A stretch of DNA of 64,000 bases from Pseudomonas rhizophila (GTDB taxonomy: Bacteria > Pseudomonadota > Gammaproteobacteria > Pseudomonadales > Pseudomonadaceae). The notes below the pieces were generated by a model, which was given only the letters and a program-made list of their open reading frames with translations, was not told the origin of the DNA and ran no database searches. How positions within the stretch are numbered: the stretch's first letter is position 1; each line of letters opens with the position of its first letter. Location: contig NZ_CP024081.1 in NCBI RefSeq assembly GCF_003033885.1, positions 4,363,819-4,427,818 on the forward strand, given 5' to 3'. This document shows positions 35,053 through 43,134 of this stretch, piece after piece. The position numbers and the translations under genes are program-made.

Positions 35053-35838
35053 TCAGACGCCCATGACGTGCGCCATGATGCCTTGGTGAAACCGGCGAGG
35101 CGTGGCCCAGGTCAAGACCGTAATCGCTTTGTTGCCAAAGCCTGGCACGACACTCATGCGTCCGGCTTGCAGCGCACGGATTCCCGCAGCGACAACGGGC
35201 TGGGGCTGCATCATCACCATTTTCAGGGCCGGTGTGAGCTTTTGCCTGGCGCTTTGTGCAAATCCGGTGTCCGACATCCCGGGGCAAAGTGCGGTCACGA
35301 CGACGCCGTCGGTTTTGAGTTCACGATGAAGCGCGTCAGAGAAACGAAGCACATAGGCCTTTGCGGCAGAGTAAACGGCGAAATTCTTCACGCCCTGGAA
35401 GGCCAGCAGGCTGGCAACCATCAGGATATGTCCGCGTTTTCGGGCCCGCATGTCAGTCGCGAAGAGGCGCGTCAGGGCTGTCAGGCTGGCGATGTCCAAA
35501 TCGATCATGGCCAGGGATTGTTCCACGGATTGATCCAGAAAGGGCCCTTGCAAGCCATGACCGGCATTGTTGATGAGCACATCGATCACGACACCGCGCT
35601 CGCTCAGTCGCTGATACAGTTCGATGATCGCCGGAATCGAGGACAGGTCGACTTGCTCGACGAGCACCTCAACGCCGAAGCGTTCGCGCAACTGCGCCGA
35701 CAGCGCCTGAAGTTTATCCAATCGGCGTGCTACCAGGACCAGCGATTTCCCTTGTGCTGCGTACTGCCGGGCAAACTCCTCGCCAAATCCGCTCGACGCG
35801 CCCGTGATGAGCACCCAAGAGTTATCGTTCGTTTTCAT
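35053..35838 (-). CDS. Short-chain dehydrogenase/reductase of the efflux locus
   Basis: The protein has 261 residues from the ATG at 35838; the frame extends to 35898 but reaches almost to the stop of the upstream gene. The cofactor motif is TGASSGFG (about 11-18). The catalytic Ser is in ILMVASLLAF and the Tyr-Lys in YSAAKAY. The class is the ketoreductase-like DltE/YqjQ group, which acts on acyl or keto substrates. It is the second gene of the minus-strand operon behind the NodT-type gene, under site C. Confidence 0.88.
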   Translation of the reverse strand: MKTNDNSWVLITGASSGFGEEFARQYAAQGKSLVLVARRLDKLQALSAQLRERFGVEVLVEQVDLSSIPAIIELYQRLSERGVVIDVLINNAGHGLQGPFLDQSVEQSLAMIDLDIASLTALTRLFATDMRARKRGHILMVASLLAFQGVKNFAVYSAAKAYVLRFSDALHRELKTDGVVVTALCPGMSDTGFAQSARQKLTPALKMVMMQPQPVVAAGIRALQAGRMSVVPGFGNKAITVLTWATPRRFHQGIMAHVMGV

Positions 35839-35907
35839 ATTGCTGTTCTCTGCTGGTTTTAGCTGAAGGAGGAGGGCGCGCAGGTGGTGCCACGTCACCT
35901 GGTTACG

Positions 35908-37368
35908 TCATCGACTTGCCACAGGCTCGGCGTGAGCAGGCTGCCAGCCACCACCCAGTGCCCTGAACGCGGCGACCGCCGCTCGTGCCGATTCGGTTCG
36001 CGCTTGCGCTCGGGCATCGGAAGCTCGCAGCAGTGTTTCGTCGGCTTGCAGGACGTCGATGAGGCTGGCAGTGCCTTTCTCATAGGCAATGAACGAGGAT
36101 TGACGAGCCTGAGTCAGAGCTGTCTCTGCTGCGGTGAGGGTGGTTGCCTGGGCTTCGCGATTGACCAACGAGGAGAACGCGTTCTCGACATCCTCGCTGG
36201 CGCGCAGCGCGGACTGGCGATAAGCGGCCAGGGCCTCGGCTTCCTGCCCCTTGGCTTGATCGATCTGTGCGTTGATACGGCCAAAGTCGAAGAGCCTCCA
36301 GCGCAGTCCCAATACACCCGCCGACTGGCTGGCGCCGCCGGTAAAAAGGTTGCCGGCGGATACGGCGGTGGCGCTACCGAGCAGCGCGCTGAGGGAGAAT
36401 TTTGGATAGTACTCAGCAACGGCCTCTGCGATGCGTGCATTGGAGGCCGCTAGACGGCGCTCGGCCACGATGAGATCGGGCCGGCGGCGCAGCAGATCGG
36501 CAGGCGTTCCCATGGCGGTTATCTGGGGTGCCAGAGGAATGCTTCGCGCATTGGCCAGTTGTGTGCGATGCGTGCCGGGCGGCGTGCCGAGCATGATGTC
36601 CAGTGCGTTCATCGCAGCATCCAGGCCAATTTGCAGGACCGGCACTGTCGCTTGGACCTGTGCCAAGGCGCCCTCGGTCTGGCGAACCTGATAGCTGGCG
36701 GCGAGGCCCTTGCTGTAGAGCAGTTGGACCTTCTCCAGCAGTTCCTGTTGCGTTTTGACCTGTTGGTTCGCAATGCCCAAACGGGTCTGCAATCCGCGGA
36801 CAGTGATGTAGATGTCGGCGGTCTGCGCAGCGACGGCCAGGCGGGTGGCCGTGGCGCCCGCTGCGGACGCCTGGTATTCGGCCAGGGCGGCCTCGCGTGA
36901 CCGGCGCAGGCTGCCAAACAAATCGACCTCCCAGCTGGCCCCGAGGTTGAGTTCGTAAGCGCTTCCATACCGATCATAGCCAGGCGTTGAATTCAGCACC
37001 TGGCCGAGTGGGATTTCGACTGACTGATAGGCGCGCGCGGCCTGGCCGCTGATATTGCCCGAGGGCAGCAAAGCAGCATCGGCCGCACCCAGGCCGGCCC
37101 GCGCCTGCGCGACGCGCGCCGAGGCCTGCGCCAGGTCCAGGTTCTGCTCAAGTGCCTTGGCGACGAATTCGGTCAGCGCTGGGTCATCAAAGCCTTCCCA
37201 CCAAGCTACGAGACTGGCCGGCATCGTCGCGGGCCGCTGTTCGACAGAGGGCTGACCGAGGAAACGGTCCGATAGCGCAGTGTCCGGACGGTGATAGTCC
37301 GGACCAACGGCGCAGCCTGCCATCAAGCTGGCACTCAGTATCAGAGCAGCGGGGTGGAGTGGCGACAT
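35908..37368 (-). CDS. NodT/OprM-type outer-membrane efflux lipoprotein
   Basis: The protein has 486 residues. The lipobox is LMAGC with Cys19, followed by AVGPDYHRPDTALSDRFL, the usual NodT start. Two outer-membrane-efflux repeats follow: ALEQNLDLAQASARVAQARAGLGAADAALLPSG and LLRRRPDLIVAERRLAASNARIAEAVAEYYPKFSLSALLG. It is the outer-membrane channel of the tripartite pump encoded divergently (membrane-fusion protein at 37591, RND at 38697). The operator at 37396 lies 28 bases before its start. Confidence 0.93.
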   Translation of the reverse strand: MSPLHPAALILSASLMAGCAVGPDYHRPDTALSDRFLGQPSVEQRPATMPASLVAWWEGFDDPALTEFVAKALEQNLDLAQASARVAQARAGLGAADAALLPSGNISGQAARAYQSVEIPLGQVLNSTPGYDRYGSAYELNLGASWEVDLFGSLRRSREAALAEYQASAAGATATRLAVAAQTADIYITVRGLQTRLGIANQQVKTQQELLEKVQLLYSKGLAASYQVRQTEGALAQVQATVPVLQIGLDAAMNALDIMLGTPPGTHRTQLANARSIPLAPQITAMGTPADLLRRRPDLIVAERRLAASNARIAEAVAEYYPKFSLSALLGSATAVSAGNLFTGGASQSAGVLGLRWRLFDFGRINAQIDQAKGQEAEALAAYRQSALRASEDVENAFSSLVNREAQATTLTAAETALTQARQSSFIAYEKGTASLIDVLQADETLLRASDARAQARTESARAAVAAFRALGGGWQPAHAEPVASR

Positions 37369-37395
37369 GGAGATTCCTGAAGTGGAGATTGATGT

Positions 37396-37419
37396 GTGAC
37401 CATATTATATATTGGTCAC
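37396..37419. promoter_or_regulatory. TetR regulon operator, site C (before nodT-like gene)
   Basis: GTGAC at 37396-37400 and GTCAC at 37415-37419 with a 14-base, AT-only-but-two centre. It faces the minus-strand outer-membrane-factor/SDR operon. Confidence 0.8.
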
Positions 37420-37519
37420 TTTCTGTCAATGAACTCCTCATGGGTGGGTGCTCTCGCTGGGGGCTATGGTCGCAATAAGTGTTGAGAAAATTGTAATTTA
37501 GTCTCTGGTCGCAATAGTT

Positions 37520-37543
37520 GTGACCATTGACAGTAATGGTCAC
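37520..37543. promoter_or_regulatory. TetR regulon operator, site D (before the membrane-fusion/RND operon)
   Basis: GTGAC at 37520-37524 and GTCAC at 37539-37543, 14 bases apart, with TTGACA inside as at site B. It lies 47 bases before the membrane-fusion ATG. A short direct repeat GGTCGCAATA (about 37468 and 37507) lies beside it. Confidence 0.8.
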
Positions 37544-37590
37544 AAGCCAGAGAATGTGACACCTGTTTCTATTCTTCAAGTAGGGAATCT

Positions 37591-38700
37591 ATGCGCCGGC
37601 TTCGACCTGTCACCCTTGCCGCTTGCTTGTTGCCTCTCGTCCTGACGGCGTGTGGCGACTCTTCCACCGTCCAAGATCCGCGCACGCTCGCTCCTTTGGT
37701 GAGGGTCTCTGAAGTTCAGGATTCGTCCGGCCTCTGGCGTTCATTCACCGGAGTCGTGGCGGCTCGCGTCCAGAGTGACTTGGGTTTCCGAGTGTCGGGC
37801 AAAGTGCTTGAGCGTCTGGTCGATACCGGGCAGACCGTCAAGCGTGGTCAGCCGCTCATGCGTCTGGATCCCATCGACTTAGGCTTGCAAGCACGAGCGC
37901 AGCAAGAAGCGGTCACTGCCGCCAAAGCCCGTGCCAAACAGACCGCAGATGACGAGGCTCGTTATCGTGAGCTGGTGGCCGCAGGCGCCATTTCCGCATC
38001 GGGCTACGATCAGATCAAAGCCGCAGCCGATACCACGAAGGCACAACTCAGCGCCGCGCAAGCTCAGGCTGACGTGGCCCGGAATGCGTCGGGCTATGCC
38101 GTACTGCTGGCAGACGCCGATGGCGTTGTCATGGAGACGCTCGCCGAACCCGGGCAGGTGGTCAGCCCTGGGCAGCCGGTGGTTCGACTGGCACGGGCCG
38201 GTCAGCGCGAAGCCATCGTGCAATTGCCAGAAACCTTGCGTCCGGCCGCAGGGTCCACCGCTCAGGCGACGCTTTACGGCAACACCTCGGCTGCTGTCAC
38301 TGCCAAGCTGAGGCTGCTGTCGGATTCGGCTGACCCTGTGACACGCACCTTTGAGGCGCGGTATGTATTGGCGGGCGGGCTGGCCAATGCGCCGCTGGGT
38401 TCGACCGTCACCCTTCGGATCGCCGAAGACGCCGCGCAAGGGCCGGTCCTGCAAGTTCCGATCGCTGCCCTCTATGACCCGGGCAAGGGAACCGGTGTGT
38501 GGGTCATTGCCGGCGAACCGGCGAAAGTCAGCTGGCGGCCTGTTCAGGTCCTGGGCTTGAGTGACGACGCTGCCCGAGTTGCAGGTGAGCTCAAGGTTGG
38601 CGAGCGCATTGTCGCGCTGGGCGCGCATCTACTGCGCGATGGCGAGGAAGTGCGACTGAGCCCACAGGGTGACGTGAAGGTTGCCGGGGGCCGTCAATGA
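37591..38700 (+). CDS. RND efflux membrane-fusion lipoprotein
   Basis: The protein has 369 residues with a lipobox (VLTACGDSS, Cys21). The HlyD-type layout is clear: lipoyl half FRVSGKVLERLVDTGQTVKRGQPLMRLDPIDL, then a helical hairpin (about 95-150), the second lipoyl half (GVVMETLAEPGQVVSPGQPVVRLA), a barrel, and the membrane-proximal domain. It links the RND pump to the outer-membrane factor. Its stop overlaps the RND start by four bases (ATGA). Confidence 0.93.
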   Translation: MRRLRPVTLAACLLPLVLTACGDSSTVQDPRTLAPLVRVSEVQDSSGLWRSFTGVVAARVQSDLGFRVSGKVLERLVDTGQTVKRGQPLMRLDPIDLGLQARAQQEAVTAAKARAKQTADDEARYRELVAAGAISASGYDQIKAAADTTKAQLSAAQAQADVARNASGYAVLLADADGVVMETLAEPGQVVSPGQPVVRLARAGQREAIVQLPETLRPAAGSTAQATLYGNTSAAVTAKLRLLSDSADPVTRTFEARYVLAGGLANAPLGSTVTLRIAEDAAQGPVLQVPIAALYDPGKGTGVWVIAGEPAKVSWRPVQVLGLSDDAARVAGELKVGERIVALGAHLLRDGEEVRLSPQGDVKVAGGRQ

Positions 38701-41700
38701 GTCTCAATTTATCGGCACTCGCCGTTCGCGAGCGCTCCATTACCGTGTTCCTGATCTTTCTGATTGCCGTCGCGGGTACCTTGGCGTTCTTCCAGTTGGG
38801 GCGTGCCGAGGACCCGCCGTTTACGGTCAAGCAGTTGACCGTCATCACTGCATGGCCGGGCGCGACTGCCCAGGAGATGCAGGACCAAGTCGCCGAGCCG
38901 CTGGAAAAGCGCCTGCAAGAACTGAAGTGGTACGACCGCACGGAAACCTACACCCGTCCAGGTCTGGCTTTCACCATGGTCTCGCTGGTCGATCGCACGC
39001 CACCCTCGCAAGTGCAGGAGGAGTTCTATCAGGCGCGCAAGAAACTCGACGATGAGGCCACTCGGCTGCCGGCGGGCGTCATTGGGCCGATGGTCAATGA
39101 CGAGTATTCGGACGTTACCTTCGCGCTGTTCGCCCTGAAGGCCAAAGGCGAACCGCAGCGCCTGCTGGTGCGAGATGCCGAAGCGTTGCGCCAGCGCCTG
39201 TTGCATGTGGCGGGCGTGAAGAAGGTCAACATCATCGGTGAGCAGCCCGAGCGAATCTTTGTGTCGTTCTCCCATGATCGACTGGCGACCTTGGGCGTCT
39301 CGCCCCAGGATATCTTCGCCGCGCTGAACAGCCAGAATCTGCTCACGCCTGCTGGCTCGATCGAAACCAAAGGGCCGCAAGTCGTCCTGCGGGTGGACGG
39401 TGCCTTCGATAAATTGGCGAAAATTCGCGACACACCGCTTGCGATCCAGGGGCGCACGCTGAAGCTCTCGGACGTCGCGACAGTCGAGCGCGGATATGAA
39501 GATCCGGCCACTTTCCTGGTTCGCAATAACGGCGAAGAGGCGCTGCTGCTGGGGATCATAATGCGCGAGGGCTGGAACGGCCTGGACCTGGGCAAGGCAC
39601 TGGACGCCGAGACGACCAAGATCAATGAAGGCATGCCACTGGGCATGACGCTGACCAAGGTCACCGATCAAGCCGTGAACATCGACTCGGCCGTCGGTGA
39701 GTTCATGGTCAAGTTTTTTGTCGCGCTGCTGGTTGTCATGCTCGTTTGCTTTCTCAGCATGGGCTGGCGTGTAGGCGTTGTGGTCGCAGCCGCCGTACCG
39801 TTGACGCTGGCGATAGTGTTTGTGGTGATGGCGGCCACCGGAAAGAACTTCGACCGGATTACCCTGGGTTCGCTGATCCTGGCGCTTGGGCTGTTGGTGG
39901 ACGACGCGATCATCGCGATCGAAATGATGGTGGTAAAGATGGAGGAGGGCTACGACCGGATCAAAGCGTCCGCGTATGCCTGGAGCCACACCGCCGCGCC
40001 GATGCTGTCCGGTACGCTGGTGACGGCGATTGGCTTCATGCCCAACGGCTTTGCGCAATCGACCGCCGGCGAATACACCAGCAACATGTTCTGGATCGTC
40101 GGCATTGCCCTGATCGCCTCCTGGGTCGTCGCGGTGGCTTTTACCCCTTATCTTGGGGTGAAGCTATTGCCGGATATCAAGCCGGTCGAGGGCGGTCACG
40201 CGGCTATCTACAACACGCGTCATTACAATCGCTTTCGCCAGCTCCTGACCCGCGTCATCGCGCGCAAATGGTGGGTGGCCGGCACCGTGGTCGCGACATT
40301 TGTCGTGGCGATTCTCGGCATGAGCCTGGTCAAGAAGCAATTCTTCCCGACCTCAGACCGTCCCGAGGTATTGGTCGAGGTGCAGATGCCCTATGGAACC
40401 TCCATCGAGCAGACCAGTGCCGCCACGGCCAAGGTCGAGGCCTGGTTGCAAAAGCAGGATGAGGCGAAAATCGTCACCGCCTATATCGGTCAAGGTGCGC
40501 CACGCTTCTACCTGGCGATGGCGCCGGAACTCCCTGACCCGTCCTTCGCCAAGATTGTGGTGCTGACGACCAGCCAGGAGGCCCGTGAAACCCTCAAGTT
40601 CCGTCTTCGCGAAGCGGTCGCCGAAGGGCTTGCCCCGCAGGCGCGGGTGCGGGTGACTCAACTGGTGTTTGGTCCGTATTCGCCATTCCCCGTGGCTTAC
40701 CGGGTGATGGGCCCCGATCCGTCAACGTTGCGCGAGATCGCCGGTCGGGTACAGGACGTCATGCAAGCGAGCCCGATGATGCGGACCGTCAATACCGACT
40801 GGGGGCCACTGACGCCGACGCTGCATTTCAGTCTTGATCAAGATCGTTTGCAGGCGGTGGGCCTGACCTCGAATGCCGTCGCCCAGCAGTTGCAGTTCCT
40901 GCTCACGGGGGTGCCGATTACGGCGGTTCGCGAGGACATCCGTTCGGTGCAAGTGGTTGGTCGCGCCGCAGGTGATATTCGACTCGATCCCGCCAAGATC
41001 GAAGGTTTTACCCTGGTGGGCACGGCGGGACAGCGTATTCCGCTGTCCCAGGTCGGCGAGGTGGATGTGCGCATGGAGGACCCAATCCTGCGGCGGCGTG
41101 ATCGCACGCCGACCATTACCGTGCGCGGCGACATTGCCGAAGGCTTGCAGCCACCGGACGTATCGAGCGCAATCCTCAAACAACTGCAGCCGATCATGGA
41201 CACCCTTCCTGACGGGTACCGGATCGAGCAGGCGGGGGCCATCGAGGAGTCGGGCAAGGCCGGCCAGGCGATCGTGCCGCTGCTGCCGATCATGGTTGCC
41301 CTGACGCTGCTGATCATCATCCTCCAGGTACGCTCGATCTCGGCGATGGTCATGGTGTTCTTCACCGCGCCGCTGGGATTGATTGGCGTGGTGCCGACCT
41401 TGCTGATCTTCCAGCAGCCGTTTGGAATCAACGCCCTGGTCGGCCTGATCGCGCTCTCGGGTATTTTGATGCGCAATACGCTGATTTTGATTGGGCAAAT
41501 CCACCACAACGCGCAAGAAGGGCTGGACCCGTTCCACGCGGTGATCGAGGCCACCGTGCAACGGGCCCGGCCGGTGCTGCTGACGGCGCTGGCGGCCATC
41601 CTGGCATTCATCCCCCTGACACACTCCGTCTTCTGGGGGACGCTGGCCTACACGCTGATCGGAGGGACCTTCGTCGGCACCATCATGACGCTGGTATTTC

Positions 41701-41777
41701 TGCCGGCGATGTATTCCATCTGGTTCAAGATCCATCCTGACAAACAGGTCCAAACTGAAACGGCGAGGCTGGCGTAA
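38697..41777 (+). CDS. RND-family efflux pump, inner-membrane component
   Basis: The protein has 1026 residues, the full length of HAE1/MexB-type pumps, with twelve helices and two large periplasmic loops. N-terminal NLSALAVRERSITVFLIFLIAVAGTLAFFQLGRAEDPPFTVK is typical of the shorter-named MdtB/YegN-like branch. The proton-relay Asp pair is in LGLLVDDAIIAIEMM (about 400). It is translationally coupled to the membrane-fusion gene. The substrate class is not readable from sequence, but the lipid-type neighbours suggest amphipathic or acyl compounds. Confidence 0.93.
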   Translation: MSLNLSALAVRERSITVFLIFLIAVAGTLAFFQLGRAEDPPFTVKQLTVITAWPGATAQEMQDQVAEPLEKRLQELKWYDRTETYTRPGLAFTMVSLVDRTPPSQVQEEFYQARKKLDDEATRLPAGVIGPMVNDEYSDVTFALFALKAKGEPQRLLVRDAEALRQRLLHVAGVKKVNIIGEQPERIFVSFSHDRLATLGVSPQDIFAALNSQNLLTPAGSIETKGPQVVLRVDGAFDKLAKIRDTPLAIQGRTLKLSDVATVERGYEDPATFLVRNNGEEALLLGIIMREGWNGLDLGKALDAETTKINEGMPLGMTLTKVTDQAVNIDSAVGEFMVKFFVALLVVMLVCFLSMGWRVGVVVAAAVPLTLAIVFVVMAATGKNFDRITLGSLILALGLLVDDAIIAIEMMVVKMEEGYDRIKASAYAWSHTAAPMLSGTLVTAIGFMPNGFAQSTAGEYTSNMFWIVGIALIASWVVAVAFTPYLGVKLLPDIKPVEGGHAAIYNTRHYNRFRQLLTRVIARKWWVAGTVVATFVVAILGMSLVKKQFFPTSDRPEVLVEVQMPYGTSIEQTSAATAKVEAWLQKQDEAKIVTAYIGQGAPRFYLAMAPELPDPSFAKIVVLTTSQEARETLKFRLREAVAEGLAPQARVRVTQLVFGPYSPFPVAYRVMGPDPSTLREIAGRVQDVMQASPMMRTVNTDWGPLTPTLHFSLDQDRLQAVGLTSNAVAQQLQFLLTGVPITAVREDIRSVQVVGRAAGDIRLDPAKIEGFTLVGTAGQRIPLSQVGEVDVRMEDPILRRRDRTPTITVRGDIAEGLQPPDVSSAILKQLQPIMDTLPDGYRIEQAGAIEESGKAGQAIVPLLPIMVALTLLIIILQVRSISAMVMVFFTAPLGLIGVVPTLLIFQQPFGINALVGLIALSGILMRNTLILIGQIHHNAQEGLDPFHAVIEATVQRARPVLLTALAAILAFIPLTHSVFWGTLAYTLIGGTFVGTIMTLVFLPAMYSIWFKIHPDKQVQTETARLA

Positions 41778-41833
41778 GTCAGCAAACGCATGCTGCTGTC
41801 AGTGGATGTCGACTGAAAAATGAAGAGGTTTTT

Positions 41834-43123
41834 ATGATGACTGCCGAAGGTCAAAAGCGAATCGTCGTCACAGGCATGGGCATTGTCAGCCCCCTGGGTT
41901 GTGCAGTGGAAGAAGTCTGGCTGAGGTTGCTGGCAGGACGTTCCGGTATCCGTAACCTGTCTGGCGATATCACCGAGGGTACCGGCGTTGCGGTGGGCGG
42001 TCAGGTGCCGTCTCTGCAAGAGGATGCCGTTGCGGGGTATGACCCCGAGCGCTTCATCTCGGTCAAGGATCGCAAGAAGATGGACCGTTTCATCGAGTTC
42101 GCCCTCGTTGCTGCCGATGAAGCCCTGGCGCAGGCAGGCTGGCATCCGACGCAAGCCTCAGACCAGGAACGCACCGCGACAATCATTTCATCGGGCGTCG
42201 GTGGCTTTGGCGCAATTGCCGACGCTGTACGCACCACCGATGCGCGTGGCCCGCGCCGCTTGTCGCCATTCACCGCGCCGGCCTTTCTCGCCAACATGGC
42301 GGCCGGGCACGTTTCCATCCGGCATGCGCTCAAGGGGCCTCTCGGTGCGCCTGTAACGGCTTGTGCCGCCGGGGTGCAAGCCATTGGAGATGCGGCCAGG
42401 CTCATCAGAAGCGGTGAGGCGGATATCGCCATATGTGGCGGTACTGAAGCGGCGATAGACCGTGTGACCCTGGGCTGTTTTGCCGCCGCCCGCGCACTGT
42501 CCACGGGCTTTGCCGAGCACCCTCAGGAGGCCTCGCGTCCCTTTGATCGCGACCGTGACGGTTTCGTCATGGCCGAAGGGGCCGGGCTGCTGGTGATCGA
42601 GTCGCTGGAGCATGCCCTGGCCCGTGGTGCCAAGCCCCTGGCCGAACTGGTCGGCTATGGCACCAGCGCCGATGCCTATCACCTGACCGCAGGCCCGGAA
42701 GACGGCAGCGGCGCACGGCGCGCCATGCAGCAGGCTCTGCGCCAGGCGGGGGTCAGCCCTGCGGACGTGCAGCATATCAATGCCCACGCGACCTCCACAC
42801 AGGTGGGCGATAACGGGGAGTTGGCAGCGATTCGCTCGGTGTTCGGGGCTGACTCTGGCGTGGCTATCACCTCGACCAAGTCCGCCACCGGGCACCTTCT
42901 GGGGGCGGCGGGGGGCATTGAAGCGATCTTCACCGTGCTCGCGCTGCGTGATCAGGTCGTACCGCCGACGCTGAACCTGCTTCATCCCGATGAAGCCGCA
43001 GAAGGGCTCGATCTGGTCGCCCTGAATGCCCGGAAGATGTCGATCACCCATGCGCTCTCAAATGGATTCGGGTTCGGCGGCGTTAACGCCAGCGTCCTGT
43101 TTCGTCGTTGGGATGCTAAATAG
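41834..43123 (+). CDS. FabF-like beta-ketoacyl-ACP synthase (KAS II type)
   Basis: The protein has 429 residues (a second ATG at 41837 would be equal). The catalytic triad is complete: Cys177 in GAPVTACAAGV, His318 in INAHATST and His354 in ATGHLLGAAGG; Lys349 (STKS) is also conserved. It should condense an acyl thioester with malonyl-ACP. No acyl carrier protein, malonyl transferase or FabG/FabZ lies beside it, so it is not a housekeeping fab gene. It follows the RND gene by 56 bases on the same strand and is probably in that operon. It could make or extend an exported lipid, or be a drug-insensitive spare KAS. Confidence 0.88.
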   Translation: MMTAEGQKRIVVTGMGIVSPLGCAVEEVWLRLLAGRSGIRNLSGDITEGTGVAVGGQVPSLQEDAVAGYDPERFISVKDRKKMDRFIEFALVAADEALAQAGWHPTQASDQERTATIISSGVGGFGAIADAVRTTDARGPRRLSPFTAPAFLANMAAGHVSIRHALKGPLGAPVTACAAGVQAIGDAARLIRSGEADIAICGGTEAAIDRVTLGCFAAARALSTGFAEHPQEASRPFDRDRDGFVMAEGAGLLVIESLEHALARGAKPLAELVGYGTSADAYHLTAGPEDGSGARRAMQQALRQAGVSPADVQHINAHATSTQVGDNGELAAIRSVFGADSGVAITSTKSATGHLLGAAGGIEAIFTVLALRDQVVPPTLNLLHPDEAAEGLDLVALNARKMSITHALSNGFGFGGVNASVLFRRWDAK

Positions 43124-43134
43124 AGACGGCGAAC

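Noticed and set aside
38709..40058. A 449-codon minus-strand frame opposite the RND pump gene
   Set aside because: It is a mirror frame of the pump, His/Arg/Gln-rich and without family features.
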